Assembly: GCA_030280995.1 (NCBI GenBank)
Contig: JASXTE010000010.1
Coordinates: 19,299,823-19,363,822, forward strand
Source: Hemileia vastatrix
Taxonomy: Eukaryota > Basidiomycota > Pucciniomycetes > Pucciniales > Zaghouaniaceae
Direction of reading: 5' to 3'
Length of the DNA: 64,000 bases
Below the pieces are notes generated by a model. The model did not search any database. It saw only the letters and a list, made by a program, of their open reading frames with translations, and was not told the origin of the DNA. This document shows, piece after piece, positions 23,519 through 34,962 of the stretch (positions within the stretch are counted from its first letter, which is position 1; each line of letters begins with the position of its first letter). The position numbers were made by a program, and so were the translations under genes.

Positions 23519-24041
23519 TAACAATTAAAAATTAAAAATTAAAAATTAAAAATTAAAAATTAAAAATTAAAAATTAAAAATTAAAAATTAAAAATTAAAA
23601 ATTAAAAATTAAAAATTAAAAATTAAAAATTAAAAATTAAAAATTAAAAATTAAAAATTAAAAATTAAAAATTAAAAATTAAAAATTAAAAATTAAAAAT
23701 TAAAAATTAAAAATTAAAAATTAAAAATTAAAAATTAAAAATTAAAAATTAAAAATTAAAAATTAAAAATTAAAAATTAAAAATTAAAAATTAAAAATTA
23801 AAAATTAAAAATTAAAAATTAAAAATTAAAAATTAAAAATTAAAAATTAAAAATTAAAAATTAAAAATTAAAAATTAAAAATTAAAAATTAAAAATTAAA
23901 AATTAAAAATTAAAAATTAAAAATTAAAAATTAAAAATTAAAAATTAAAAATTAAAAATTAAAAATTAAAAATTAAAAATTAAAAATTAAAAATTAAAAA
24001 TTAAAAATTAAAAATTAAAAATTAAAAATTAAAAATTAAAA
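23519..24041. repeat. Heptamer satellite (TTAAAAA)n
   Basis: About 74 almost perfect copies of a 7-base unit. Unit length equals that of the other satellite at 1160-1735. It ends abruptly in a run of G. Confidence 0.97.
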
Positions 24042-24179
24042 AGTGGGGGGGGGAATTAAAAAAAATTCTAAAGTGTATGATAAAGTTGACTTGTTTCACA
24101 AAGAACAGTTGAAAGTGCTGGAACATACCAAGGTGAAGCTAACAAGCTGTTCATAGATACACATATCTTATTGGTATTC

Positions 24180-24330
24180 ACATTTTTGAAAGGGCAGTTA
24201 TCTGGTGACAACCTTATTCTAATTATAGCAATTACCTGCATATTGTTACCCAGTGTCAACCTAAACTTCTAATTATAGTAAATACCTGTATATTATAACC
24301 CAGAGACAACCTATTAGACATAAACAAAAT
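24180..24330. repeat. Left arm of an inverted repeat flanking Copia-B
   Basis: Contains two imperfect units with GGGCAGTTATCTGG, GACAACCT, CTAATTATAG and ACCTGCATATTG. The reverse complement of 33930-34075 carries the same words in the same order, so Copia-B appears to have landed in an older palindromic element. Confidence 0.55.
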
Positions 24331-24614
24331 ACATATTTACTCAAAAACAATCTGTATCACATAATTTGTACCACATGAAACCTTCTATGTACCCTAGTCC
24401 TAACATTAACCCTAACTCAAATGCTAACACTAACACCAATTTTCACAATGAAAATTATGGCATTCTAACTCTAACATTGAGGAATAATGAGAATGATTAA
24501 GTGATACTGCTAACTTTTTTGAGCAAATGATACTGCTAATGTATCTAAGGGAAAGGTACTGCTAATTTCTTAGGTTGTATACTATGCATGGCTAAATACA
24601 TAGTAGGCTGTGTA

Positions 24615-24725
24615 TGTAAGGTACCTAATGGCTATGTACTTAGTTACCATGTATATAAACCTGTCTCCACAACATCTGAACTTTTCCCCGGTTATTCTGG
24701 AACTAAGTCTGATGCCGTGTCTACA
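24615..24725 (+). repeat. Copia-B 5' LTR (111 bp)
   Basis: Starts TGTAAGGTACC and ends GTGTCTACA. It is very short for an LTR. The 3' LTR has the same start and body but adds about 64 bases containing a second copy of the terminal GGTTATTC ... GTCTACA segment. Confidence 0.8.
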
Positions 24726-24740
24726 GGTTATGGGCTCCCT
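24726..24740 (+). promoter_or_regulatory. Copia-type half-tRNA primer-binding site
   Basis: GGTTATGGGCTCCCT lies immediately after the LTR. It is complementary to an initiator-tRNA anticodon arm containing GGGAGCCCATAACC (CAT anticodon in context). Drosophila copia uses the same internal site of tRNA-iMet rather than the CCA end, and the first ten bases match its GGTTATGGGC. Confidence 0.75.
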
Positions 24741-24972
24741 GATATAAGACACTTGAAGCATTTCCCAACAATTTATTTTACCCCGTTGACTAGTGTAATC
24801 ATCAATTTGAGACTTTCCCTGAGAAGTGAAAGTGCATGTCTGAAGAAGACACTAAACAACCCACATTTGAATGCCTAACACGCAAACTCCAAGCACTCGA
24901 TATAATCCCGAAATCATCAAAGACAAAAAAACTTAAATCCACTTCTGCATGATCTTCTTGAATCAAAACAAC

Positions 24973-25878
24973 AATGGAATCCCAAAACAATATTGATATG
25001 CAACAAGAACCTTACCCTACTCATCAATCCCAACAAACCCATATATATCCCTAGCTAATGTGGCCAGTCGTCATAAATAAATTAAAGCTGTAAAAGAAAT
25101 GCTTCACAATGTACCAAAACTTAAGCCAGATGGTTCCAACTGGTTTGACTAGAATCATAGCGTCATGAACCGCATGATAGACTATGTGGGTACAAGAAAC
25201 TATGCCCTGGTCAATCAAAAATTCTCCTAATCCCTAGGAAGATTGGATTGCATATCTCATTATCTATCACTCTATTGAACCCTCCCTTCAAAAAATTATA
25301 CCAGATGAAAGCTGTTGCCAACCTGCCTACTCTACTCTTTTCTCCAAATCCAACTAGTCATCTCACTCCTCATGTATGAAATTGTTTCAAGAACTTCTCA
25401 ATTTATGAAACAAAACATATACAGAGCCTACTGAATTTGGTAACGAACTGAGGGAAAATATGAAGCAATTGAACAAACAGGATTCATATTTAATAAAGAA
25501 ACAGCCCTAGCAATCTTAACCCATGGGCTCCTTCCATCTCAATTCTCCAATATTTATATTGATGTGAGAAAATCAGCATATGACCATGCCGACTCAGCCA
25601 AGCTAACTCATGACAAATTTATGACTATAATCAACAACAAAGCACGCAACACGTCTCCTCCCAATCAATCCACATCCCTAGAAGCAACAGATATTGAAGC
25701 TAATATATATAGACATCCTAACTGGTGCTACCCCAGAAAAACATATGGAAACCATTCTGGGAAAATGGACTCAGACCAACCCACTAATGTGCATGCCAAG
25801 TGTCAAGAATGCAACTCAACAGCACAAGATTGCATGACATGTCCATACTATTTTCGTTCACCTACTTTTGATTCTTGA
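24973..25878 (+). pseudogene. Copia-B gag relic
   Basis: Begins MESQNNIDMQQEPY at 24973 and quickly meets stops. The region 25080-25600 reads as a copia gag (KPDGSNWFD, later AILTHGLLPSQF and YIDVRKSAYD). The open part 25564-25878 ends with cysteine-rich HAKCQECNSTAQDCMTCPYY where a zinc knuckle would be expected, without a clear CCHC spacing. Non-functional. Confidence 0.6.
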
Positions 25879-26001
25879 CTCCATCTGATAAGGGAAATTC
25901 AAAGGGAACTAAAAATCAGTGATACCCCCTATCTCCCAAAACGTCTTCCCAATGTGAACCAAATATCTGCCCCTGTTCCATAAGAAGATAATGGTACAAT
26001 T

Positions 26002-27380
26002 GTGTTGGACAAAGTTGATGTTGATACCTTGAAAATGGCCATAGATGGTCTAGATATCAATAGTTTAGAATGGCTGAACAAAGACATCAACGGTAACTCT
26101 CAAGATCTACTTGAAAGTGGTGCAACCCACCATGTTACAGATGATGTGAGCCTTCTCACTGACTTTAGAGAGTTGGATAGACCTATACCCATTAAAGTAG
26201 CAACTAAAACTAACCAAAGTTTTATTACAGGAATTGGCTCTTTACATCTTATAGGACTTGGAGGACAACAAATAATTCTGTGTGACATTTTCTATAGTAA
26301 AGATGTAAATACAAGTTTGATTTCTCTAGCTTCACTAGTTAAATGTGGTGTTGAGTTCAATTTATCAACAAGAAAAAACATTAATATAACCAAAAAAAAC
26401 AAAAACATTTTAATTGGAAAACATGATAAAAATTTACTTAAATGGCTTATTGATGTGTTTATACCCAGTACTTCCTCTTGCAATAAGAATTTCATTTCAA
26501 CCTATATATCTTCTTCCTTTGTTACTAAATTGAACAGCCACAATATTTGCTGCCTGCCTGCCAAAAAAGGCTCCTTACTTGAATGGCACTGATTTCTGGG
26601 CCACGTTGGAGAAAGTATCCTAAAGAAGATCATTAAATTCCAGACAGGCAAGGATTACCCAAGTGAAATTTCTAAAGGTATAATATCCTGTGAAGATTGC
26701 AAGATATGCAAAAGTACTAGAAAAATGACAGCCAAACGTGAACATCACCCAGAATGGCTAATGAACTTAATAGTTGGTGATCTTATTGGACCCATAAAAG
26801 AGGAAACTATTAATGGATGTAAGTGGGAGGCTATGTTTTGCAAATCATATTCTACCTATGAAGAGGCATTTCTCCTACAAAACAAATCAGAAGCAACCAC
26901 AGCTTTCAAATCATTCCACCAGAGATTGGTCGATGTAACTGGAATTCCCCTGCTCACTTTACGTACCAATTGTGTAGAACTGAAATCAAATGAAATGCTG
27001 AGATATTTGGATTCAGTAGGTGCAGTTCACAAAATCACATGCCCATATCATCATGAACAAAACGGTTCTGCTGAATATTTTAACAGGACTGTAGGAGATA
27101 TGGCAAGAACTAATCTCACTGCCAGTGGTTTACCAAAGCGTTTCTGGGGATCGGCTTACAAATGGTCTGCATGGGTTCCCAACTGAATCGCCAACAGCAG
27201 GACAATTTCCACTACTCCATTGAAAATGTTGTTTGGAGCTGACCCTCAATATTCTAACTTCCGGATCTTTGGTGAAGATGCAATAGTCCATGTTCATAAA
27301 GAAAGAAGAACAAAGCTGGATCTTTGTGGTCTCAAATGTAAAACTGTTGGTTACTCACAAAACAAAGTGGGTTGGATCTT
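26002..27380 (+). pseudogene. Copia-B protease and integrase relic
   Basis: Protease motif reads LLESGATHHVTDD, so the catalytic D of D-S-G is E, one base away. The strand ILCDIFYSKDVNTSLISL is typical. The pre-integrase domain has EWH and LGHVGE, then CEDCKICKS completing the zinc site. The integrase core reads LIVGDLIGPI (first D). LRTNCVELKSNEM stands where the second D (usually RTDNG-E) should be, now N. NGSAEYFNRTVGDM keeps the E. Stops at 26590 and 27185 break the frame. Confidence 0.7.
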
Positions 27381-27399
27381 TTGGCATGATGAATAAGAA

Positions 27400-29120
27400 A
27401 TGGAAACATTTCACGGGAATGAACTTCCACAACACACACTAGCAACTGACAACAATGCACTTCCCAACTCAAGCAAAGGTTTGCTCAAACACATTCTTCA
27501 CCCTCTAACTTTTGGAGACTTCACAGCAGAAAAAACAATTGATGAGGAAGAAAAATATGTCAAAGCTGTGATTAACACAGGTTCAACAGGTGGCATTCCA
27601 ATTCCTAAAAAATTCAAACAAGCAATGAAGTCAAATGAATCAAAACAATGGAGAGTTGCAATTGACAAAGAACTCCAAAACATGAAAGATATGAACATGT
27701 GGGAAGAAACCCCCCTACCAAAAGATAGAAAAGTTATAAAGGCCAAATGGGTGTTCATGATTAAAAAGACTACTTTTTCCTTGCACATTTTCAAATCTCG
27801 TTATGTGTAAAAGGGGTTCCATCAAGAATATGGCATTGGTTTCACAGAAACATTTGCTCCTACTAAAAATTTTTCCTCTCTACAAATATTACTTACATTA
27901 GCATCCATGAATGATTGGCCTGTGAAATCATTTGACATAACTGCCACATACCTTCATAGTCCCATCAAAGAAGATGTGTGGGTGCAACCTCCTGAAGGGA
28001 CAAATCTATCAACCCCATCAAATGTTATGCATCTTAAAAAAGCACTGTATGGCACAAGGCAAGAAGCCTGCTGCTGGTGGCAATTAATTGCTGGCAAGCT
28101 TTGTGACTTGGGATATAAGGCAAGTCATTATGACCAAAGTTTCTATATCTCAAACAATAATACCAAAAATAGTTCCATATGGCTACATTTCAATGATGGT
28201 GTTGTCAGGGGAAGTAATAAAACAGTCTTGGAAGAGTTGAAAACAAAGCTGGGGGGATCTCTCAAGATTAGGTGGTCAGATAAACTAGACACAATTGTAG
28301 GGATGGGGGTCAATAGAACGACTAATGGATTTGAATTGAGCAGTTTCTCCTTAATATAAAAAATCCTTACAAAACATAACCCTTGGAAGAATGATGACAA
28401 AATTGCCATTACCCTCCAACTTAAACCTTGACAATACTCCCGCCAATGAAAATATTGTAGATGCTTAAGGGTATCTATCAATTGTAGGAGAAATAGGATA
28501 TGTGGCAGTCTCAACACTCCCTGATTTAGCTTTTTCAGTTAATTATCTTGCAAGATTCTCTTCCAACCCCACCACATTACACTGGCAGGCACTACAACAC
28601 CTACTCAGATATCTTGAATATTCCTCAAAAATGACACTACACCTATACCCTGACAAAGAACCACTGAATCTGAAATGCTATACAAATACGACATGGAAAG
28701 GAAAATTTGCAAGGTCTACTAATGGTCATATTATATTTCTTAATAACTGCCCAATAGCTTGGGAATCTTGATGAAAGCTGACAGTTACAGACTCTTCATG
28801 CTACGCAGAATACATTGCACTTGGAAATGGTACTAAAGAAGTTATCTGGTTAACTAACCTGCTTATTGACTTTATCCCCCAACTCCCAACAACACTAGTA
28901 TACTGTGATAATAAGAGTGCCATCTCCAATGCAACTGACAACCCATCACAAAAAAGAATGAGGCACATTGACAGAAGTTTATATTTTGTTAAAGAGCAAA
29001 TATTCAAAAAAGTCATTTTGCTGCTGTGGGTGTCAACTAATGATCAAAAAGCAGATATATTGACAAAAGGTCTTGGACCCAATGTCACCAAAGAAAAAAA
29101 CCATGATATAGGAGTTTGGT
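27400..29120 (+). pseudogene. Copia-B reverse transcriptase and RNase H relic
   Basis: RT words: IPKKFKQAMKSNESKQWRVA, KAKWVFMIK, GIGFTETFAPTKNFSSLQ, VKSFDITATYLHSPIKEDVW, HLKKALYGTRQEACCWW. The YVDD box is replaced by LHFNDGVV, so no activity. After a messy stretch, RNase H and tail follow: LPDLAFSVNYLARFSSNPT, YTNTTWKGKFARSTNGH, YAEYIALGNGTKEVIWL, CDNKSAISNA, QKRMRHIDRSLYFVKEQI and KADILTKGL. At least five stops. Confidence 0.75.
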
Positions 29121-29326
29121 AAGAATAATAATAATAATAAAATTTTGCAACAACATCTAATAAATATAAGAATTTTTTTTTTCTTTTGATTCCTACTCTG
29201 TTATTTTTTCAATATTTATTTTCTTTTTTCTTTTTTACCTTTCATCCTTCCAATCTAGTTCCTGAATTTTAACAATTATGATATATATGTGTAGTGGTGG
29301 TTATTGGTGATGGATGGAATGGTAAC

Positions 29327-29338
29327 AAAGTGGGAGGA
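29327..29338 (+). promoter_or_regulatory. Copia-B polypurine tract
   Basis: AAAGTGGGAGGA directly abuts the TG start of the 3' LTR at 29339, the expected site of the plus-strand primer. Confidence 0.7.
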
Positions 29339-29730
29339 TGTTAGGTACCTAATGGTTATGTACTTAGTTACCATGTATATAAACCTGTCTCCACAACATC
29401 TGAACTTTTCCCCAGTTATTCCAGGACTAAGTCTGATGCCGTGTCTACAGGTAAGAGCATCCACACTTGTTTGGTTGTGTAACTCCCGCTTACATGCATA
29501 TTACTTCTGAGTTGCACAAATTTATGATATCATTCCACACTCATTTTTCAAAAAATTCACTATTTTTGAGTTACACTAAATATTCATCACTTGTGTTTCT
29601 TGGTTTATTCAATAACATCACTGCTCCCACTGCACTAATTTCTTCTATCCCTCCTTCTACCATACACATTTTCCTTTACTCAACTTTTACATTTCCCATG
29701 TCTTTAAATTTCCTTGATGATTTATTAGAC

Positions 29731-31048
29731 ATGGAAGAAGAAGATCTCCTTCTTACATATTTGTTAACTACCTATTGCAACAATCAATCATCTAATTCAA
29801 CTACACCAAGACCAATATAAAAATGATACAACAAGATCGTTACACTGGTAATGCAGGCTTAATGAAAGACTACTTTGGGCAAAACCCCGTTTACAACAAT
29901 ATTATTTTTGAGAGCCAATTTAGAATAAACAAAGATCTATTTACAAAAATTGTTGAGGATCTACAGATGCACAATAAATATTGGGTTTTAAAATCTGTAA
30001 GTATAGTATTTTTTTAATAATATCCATCACACTTTTTCTCAATTTTTTACTAACTACATTACTACAGGATTTCTGTGGGAAACTTGGATTGACACCTCAC
30101 CAAAAGCTAACTAGTGTACTTTGCCAGCTTGCCTATGGAATTTCGGCTGACTTAATTGACAAGTATGTTTGCATAGCTGAAACCACTTCACTAAATGCAT
30201 TGAAAACTTTTGTTAAAGACATCATATCTTTATACAAAAGCAAGTATTTACGAGAACCAAACGCTGTGGAGAAAACCAAGATTTTGAGGGAGTACAAAGA
30301 CAGGGGGTTTCTGGGATGTCTTGGCAGTATTGATGGAATGCACTGGGAGTTGAAAAATTTCCCCACAGCCTGGGCTGGTCAGTTCCAGGGGAAGGAAAAA
30401 ACTCCAACAATGATATTGGAGGCTGTAGCAAGCAAAAACATATGAATTTGGCACACTTTCTTTGGATCACCTGGAGCTTTAAACAACATCAATTTTCTTC
30501 ATTGCAGCAACTTGTTTGATAAACTTTTGGGTGGTAGTCAAGATGGTGTAACATATAAAATAAATAATAGAATTTATAAAAATGGTCACCACCTTTCTGA
30601 TGGTATTTACCCACCATGGTCAACACTGGTCAAAACAATTTCTCATCCACAAGATGAGGAAAGCTGATATTACTCTAAATTACAAGAAAGTTCTAGAAAG
30701 GACATAGAACGTGCTTTTGGGGTGTTGCAAAGTAGGTGGGGCATTCTAACCCAGCCATGTCTTCTATGGCATATTGAAGAAGTGAAGGAGACAATGACCT
30801 GTTGTATAATCTTACACAACATGATAGTGGAAGCAAAATCAGAATCAGATCCTTACCTTAATGAACAATCCATTCAATGTCAACTTTTGACAAACCACCA
30901 AGATCCTTCTTTGACAAACAGCTTAGTGAATTTTATTCAGAACAGCCAGGAGCTTCAAAATTCCGACACACATTTTGAATTGCAAGAAAGTCTGAAGAAA
31001 CATATTTGGAAAAATAGAGGAAGATTTGAATATATACAAAGGGAATAA
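29731..31048 (+). pseudogene. PIF/Harbinger DDE transposase, recently broken
   Basis: Exon 1 probably starts at 29731 (MEEEDLLLTYLL), shifts frame near 29820, and continues RYTGNAGLMKDYFGQNPVYN to 29996. A 71-base intron, GTAAGT...CTACAG, spans 29997-30067. Exon 2 encodes DFCGKLGLTPHQKL, GSIDGMHWELKNFPTAWAGQ (first D), FGSPGALNNINFLH, HLSDGIYPPWSTLVK (second D) and RKDIERAFGVLQSRWG (E). The DDE triad is thus kept. It ends at 31048. Two TGA codons interrupt it, at 30443-30445 (a conserved W) and near 30664. The transposase would cut at the terminal repeats with help of the Myb-like partner. One frameshift and two stops suggest loss of function is not very old. Confidence 0.8.
29997..30067 (+). 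other. Intron of the Harbinger-1 transposase
   Basis: 71 bases, starting GTAAGTAT and ending ACTACTACAG-like TTACTACAG. Removal joins VLKS to DFCGKLG in frame and restores the usual family order. Confidence 0.8.
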
Positions 31049-31074
31049 TTTATGATTTATAAATTTTTATAACT

Positions 31075-31250
31075 ATTGAGCAGTGCAACTAACCTAGCAA
31101 TAGTATCAGACCTCCCGTAAGCGACATATATTTCAGAATGAGATAAGTAGTAATACAAATGTATCTATACGTTTTATTATATAAAATATTCTTGGGATAA
31201 GTTTCCCAAGCCTTAACTATTGAGCAGCGCAACTAACCTATCACATGCGT
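31075..31250. repeat. Two direct copies of a short motif downstream of the transposase
   Basis: AACTATTGAGCAGYGCAACT followed by AACCTA occurs at about 31071 and 31216. Purpose unknown. Confidence 0.55.
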
Positions 31251-31709
31251 ACCCAATAGAATAACATGAGAATGTAACGGTGTAGTACTAAAAAATTATA
31301 AAAACTTGAGATAAATTTATATTATATATATAAAGCTTGCTAGCAAGTGCCAGCCTTTTTTGTGGTTGGTGATAGCTTTGATGCAGACTTTATATATTTC
31401 TTGGCTTCCTTAAACAAGAATATCTTGCCCAGGGAATCCTATATGTCTGAACAGCCTTTACCCAAGATATTTAAAACACCTGGGAGGGAGTTGCAAAAGA
31501 TATTTGGTGCACCTCCAAACTTTTTTTATGCATCATTGATGATTAGCAGTTATTTCTGAAACTTGTATTTTATCTTTTACAAAGTCTCTTTTTTAATCCA
31601 AAATTCTCTGATTGTTTTATTTACAAGAACATAGTGGATTGAAAGCAACTTCAAAGCCAAATCAATATATTGTTCTTGTTGATGAGGTAAATTACAATAT
31701 ATATATTTT

Positions 31710-32390
31710 TTAATAATAAATAAAAATAAAAAGAAGTGTGAGTTGAAAAATAAAACTAAATATATGTAATAATTGTAAGACATTATGTAAATAATAATTA
31801 AAAAGAATAAAATTGAGTTGAAAGGGATGGAACAGACCAGTATATATATTATTTCTGGGCCTCCTAGCAAGCTCAAAGTGTAGTTGGAAGAGCCATTTGC
31901 TGCTTGCCTGCAAGAAAGAAAAACAAAGAAAAAAAGGGCAAGAGGAGAGAGGAGGGAAATATTTTACCAGTAATTAATCAGAAAAGCCATTTGGTGCTTG
32001 CCTGCAAGAAAGAAAAAAGTAAGAGGAAAAAAAAATAAATAGTCAGTAATTTCTCTCCTCTTGCCTATTGTGTTTTTGTTTTTGTTTTTCTTTTTTTCTT
32101 TCTTGTAGGCATGCACCAAATGGCTCATCCAATTAATTTACTGGTAAGTTATTTCCCTCCTCTCTCCTCTTGCCCTTTTTTTTCTTTTTTTTTCTTTCTT
32201 GCAGGTGAGCAGCAAATGGCTCTTCCGACTACATTTTTGCCTCACATACTCCACATGGTAACCCAAAAGCCCTTGCAGCAAATGGCTCTTCTGACTAATT
32301 ACTGGTAAATAATTTTACTCCTCTCCATACAAGTAATAAATATATTTAGTTTTATTTTTGACTCACACTTCTTTTTATTATTACTTCTCT
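31710..32390. repeat. Nested palindrome between the two Harbinger-1 genes
   Basis: Arms fold around about 32055. Left outer words AAAAAGAAGTGTGAGTTG and AATAAAACTAAATATAT (31728-31765) recur inverted at 32338-32380. GAAGAGCCATTTGCTGCTTG and CCTGCAAGAAAG (31888 on and 31983 on) recur inverted at about 32105 and 32195-32225. The spacer arms are purine-rich on one side and pyrimidine-rich on the other. The unit GCCATTTGSTGCTTGCCTGC occurs at least four times, two in each orientation. Confidence 0.7.
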
Positions 32391-32480
32391 TTCATATTCA
32401 TTTTGACTCACTTTTATTTTTCTTTAAATCATTATATATATTTTAAAATTCACAAATAAAACAATAATTAACAAACTAAA

Positions 32481-33459
32481 TCAAGAGTTGCTCTTTTCAA
32501 TCCACCTCCTTTTCATGTCCTCCTTCATTTTTTGTAAAAGCTCCAAGTCTTCATCAGTACAACAATCATTTTCTTTAAGTAGTAGAAGTTGTTTCATATC
32601 ATTACCTCTCATTTCACTTAGATTTTTCTCTTTGTCCAGTTGGAGGCGCTCTTTTTGAAATGAAAGTTTCTCTTTTGTAAGTAGAATTTTCTGTTTGGTA
32701 AGCTCATTTTGTTTTTCCATTAACTTCATTGCTGATAATCTATTTTCTACCATTTTACCCATTTTCAAAGCCAGGTTAGTTTGTTCCTCGAGATTGCTTG
32801 CTTCACTAATACAAAGTCTTTTTGAAGATTTTAGACCCAGAGGACGTGGAGAAAAGGCTGATTGTGGGGTGCCACTACATGTTTCCACTTTGATGTCGCT
32901 GCTTGCCTCTTCTACTCTATTGATATCACTTGAGTATGTGTTACTAGATTGAAGATCCTTACTTGTATTGAGTCTCCATTTAGGAACATGCCTAAGTTTG
33001 TCCCATGCAGTCAAGCTTTTAAAAGATGATTTAGTTTGTTCTTGATAAAGAGATAGTGCAAGCCTCATCCAGTCACTGGGTGAGCTTCCACTAGGTGGGT
33101 TTCTTTCAATTGAGTTATAGATAGTGCTGAAATTCAAGGTGGGCATGTTAAGGGCTTGCCATCTAAGGTTGATTATTGAAAAATAATAAACAAGTTTTAC
33201 TAAAAATGTAAGCCTACAAATTAAATAAAACTTACCGGATTCTAATCTGTTCATGATCTCTATATTGTGTCTTGCTATACTCATTAAAATGGCTTTTGAT
33301 TTTCCTATAAAACATCCCCCCAGATTGGTATGTAGAAAATTCCCGTTGCTTGCTAATAAAAATCCAAGATATAGCAAGTTGTTCCTCCTCATGTTGAGAC
33401 CAATTTGGTGACCGTTTTCTCTTATTTTCAAATTTGCTGGAGCTTTGAGGTGTAGACAT
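32481..33459 (-). CDS. Harbinger-1 Myb-like DNA-binding partner protein
   Basis: Two exons: 33459-33236 (MSTPQSSSKFENKRKRSPNW ... QIRI) and 33162-32481, joined over a 73-base intron (GTAAGT...CCTTAG) that splits an arginine codon and gives RIRWQALNMP. The N-terminal 75 residues form a trihelix/Myb-like fold: SPNWSQHEEEQLAISWIFIS, with the tryptophans of such domains, and YQSGGMFYRKIKSHF. It continues with FSTIYNSIERNPPSGSSPSD. The C-terminal half is a long charged coiled coil rich in K and E, including EKLSFQKERLQLDKEKNLSE, and ends RRWIEKSNS. PIF/Harbinger elements need such a protein to bring the transposase to the nucleus and the element ends. No stop interrupts the spliced frame, so this gene looks intact although its transposase is broken. 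Confidence 0.75.
33163..33235 (-). other. Intron of the Harbinger-1 Myb-like gene
   Basis: 73 bases on the minus strand with GTAAGT at the donor and CCTTAG at the acceptor. Without its removal the long open frame reaching 33431 reads exon 1 out of frame. Confidence 0.8.
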
Positions 33460-33899
33460 AGTTTAGAAAGTACTATAATATAAAAAAAGTGATAATTTTG
33501 GTGTGATGTGATGATGAGAAGTGAGAAAAGTTATGTTTGGTAAGAAAATAGCAAGTAATGAAGTGTTTGGTAAGAGTGAAGATTTAATGAATTGGAGGTA
33601 GTGAGGTGTCGCGAGGTTGACCAAGTGAGATGAATTACTGAAAAAATGGCAGGGCAGAAAATGAGTTCCACTAATGATTCAATAATTTGTGGAAAGATCC
33701 ATGATTTACTGAAAAAATTACTGATTTGACCCTTTACCAAAAGACTGAAAATAGATGAGTGTGGAATGTTAGCGGCTATTTTCTGTAAAATATGCATACC
33801 GAACAGGTTTACCGAAACGAGTGGAGATGCTCTAAGTACTTCTTTAGCAATATATATTGGTTATTCAGGGACTAAGTCTGATGCCGTGTCTACAGTGCA

Positions 33900-34075
33900 T
33901 GGTCAAAGGTTGTATAATTTTTATGGAATTGCTATAATTAGAAATCTAGGCTGTTGCCGGATAACTGCCCTTACTATATTTAGCAGTTTAGGTTGTTGTT
34001 GGGTTGTAATATGCAGGCAATTATTATAATTAGCAGTTTAGATTATTGCTGGATAACTGCCCTTTTGAAAATCAG
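33900..34075. repeat. Right arm of the inverted repeat flanking Copia-B
   Basis: Two units, inverted relative to 24180-24330: GGATAACTGCCC occurs twice, with TTAGCAGTTTAG and ATATGCAGGCAATTA between. Confidence 0.55.
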
Positions 34076-34962
34076 TAAAATACTTTTTGAGGTTGCATCT
34101 TAGTTTTAGTTTTCAAGTCATTGTACAAAGATGATTGTGTTATGGTGTTACCATACTATGTACTAAGCTAGTCTCTCATCAGTATATAGTGTAGCCTCTG
34201 AGTACATCGGAGACCTTTCTCTGGTTCTACAAGGCATCATTCTCTATAGATTGATGGAATGAGATGACCGTATTTAGCGAGGACCATAAAATAATGTAAT
34301 TCAATAGATTACATATTTTACTGTAAGAGTTATTGATCTGTGCCCGTAGTTTTATTTTCGTGTTTTATAGCTTTATAACAGAGTTCAACCAGATAAGTAA
34401 GATATCTTCACTAGTATACTGTTGACTACTAACCTATAAAGAGAAGATAAAATATGGGAAAACAAATGAGAGGAAACACTTGAGCACAAGATGAGGAAAA
34501 ATAAATAATAGTATATTTACATGTTTATATAGTGCTACTGTGCTTGTCTGTAATACATTATTCCCATATATACGCTTTGATAGTTTGTACTATCTGTTTA
34601 AGACTGATAGTGAAATATATTAATTAAATGAACTTTATAATAAATGTTATAGAACGAACAAGTTTTAGTATAGTGAAATAAAGCTAATTCTTACATTTAC
34701 TTGGTAGATTCAAAATATAGTCATGAAACCATAACATTATCTGTAGTTATGAAATACTAGACCAATGCGCTATGAAAAGGTTTTCAAAGATACACCTTTA
34801 GCCAATTCCATATTTATATTTGAAAAAAAAAAAAATTATGATAAGATAGTACACGAAAGTCTACGATTGTCCACAACATTTTTACCTAACATGAAAGTGA
34901 CACAACATCAAAACATCTATGCACAACAAAGACAACAGCTCTGTGGTTTTGACTCATGGAAT
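34076..34962. other. Spacer 3' of SNF8, no gene seen
   Basis: AT-rich with no motif or long open frame. It should hold the SNF8 transcript end. Confidence 0.4.

Larger units (their letters stand above)
29455..33832 (+). mobile_element. Harbinger-1: PIF/Harbinger element with both genes
   Basis: Terminal inverted repeats start GAGCATCCACAC (29455) and, on the other strand, GAGCATCTCCACTCG (from 33832). They stay similar for about 25 bases. Target duplication TAA lies at 29452-29454 and 33833-33835, the 3-bp T-W-A type of this superfamily. The element lies inside the 3' LTR of Copia-B. It holds a DDE transposase (plus strand) and a convergent Myb-like gene (minus strand), the two-gene layout typical of PIF/Harbinger, with a palindromic region between them. 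Confidence 0.85.
24615..33894 (+). mobile_element. Copia-B: decayed copia element split by Harbinger-1
   Basis: 5' LTR 24615-24725; 3' LTR 29339-29454 plus 33836-33894, interrupted by Harbinger-1. Target duplications GTGTA (24610-24614) and GTGCA (33895-33899) differ by one base. The gene order is gag, protease, integrase, RT, RNase H. Without Harbinger-1 it is about 4.9 kb. All domains contain stops. Confidence 0.8.

Noticed and set aside
32481..33431. Continuous 316-codon minus-strand frame
   Set aside because: It reads exon 1 of the Myb-like gene in the wrong frame and runs through the intron. The spliced model from 33459 fits the family and the sister copy.
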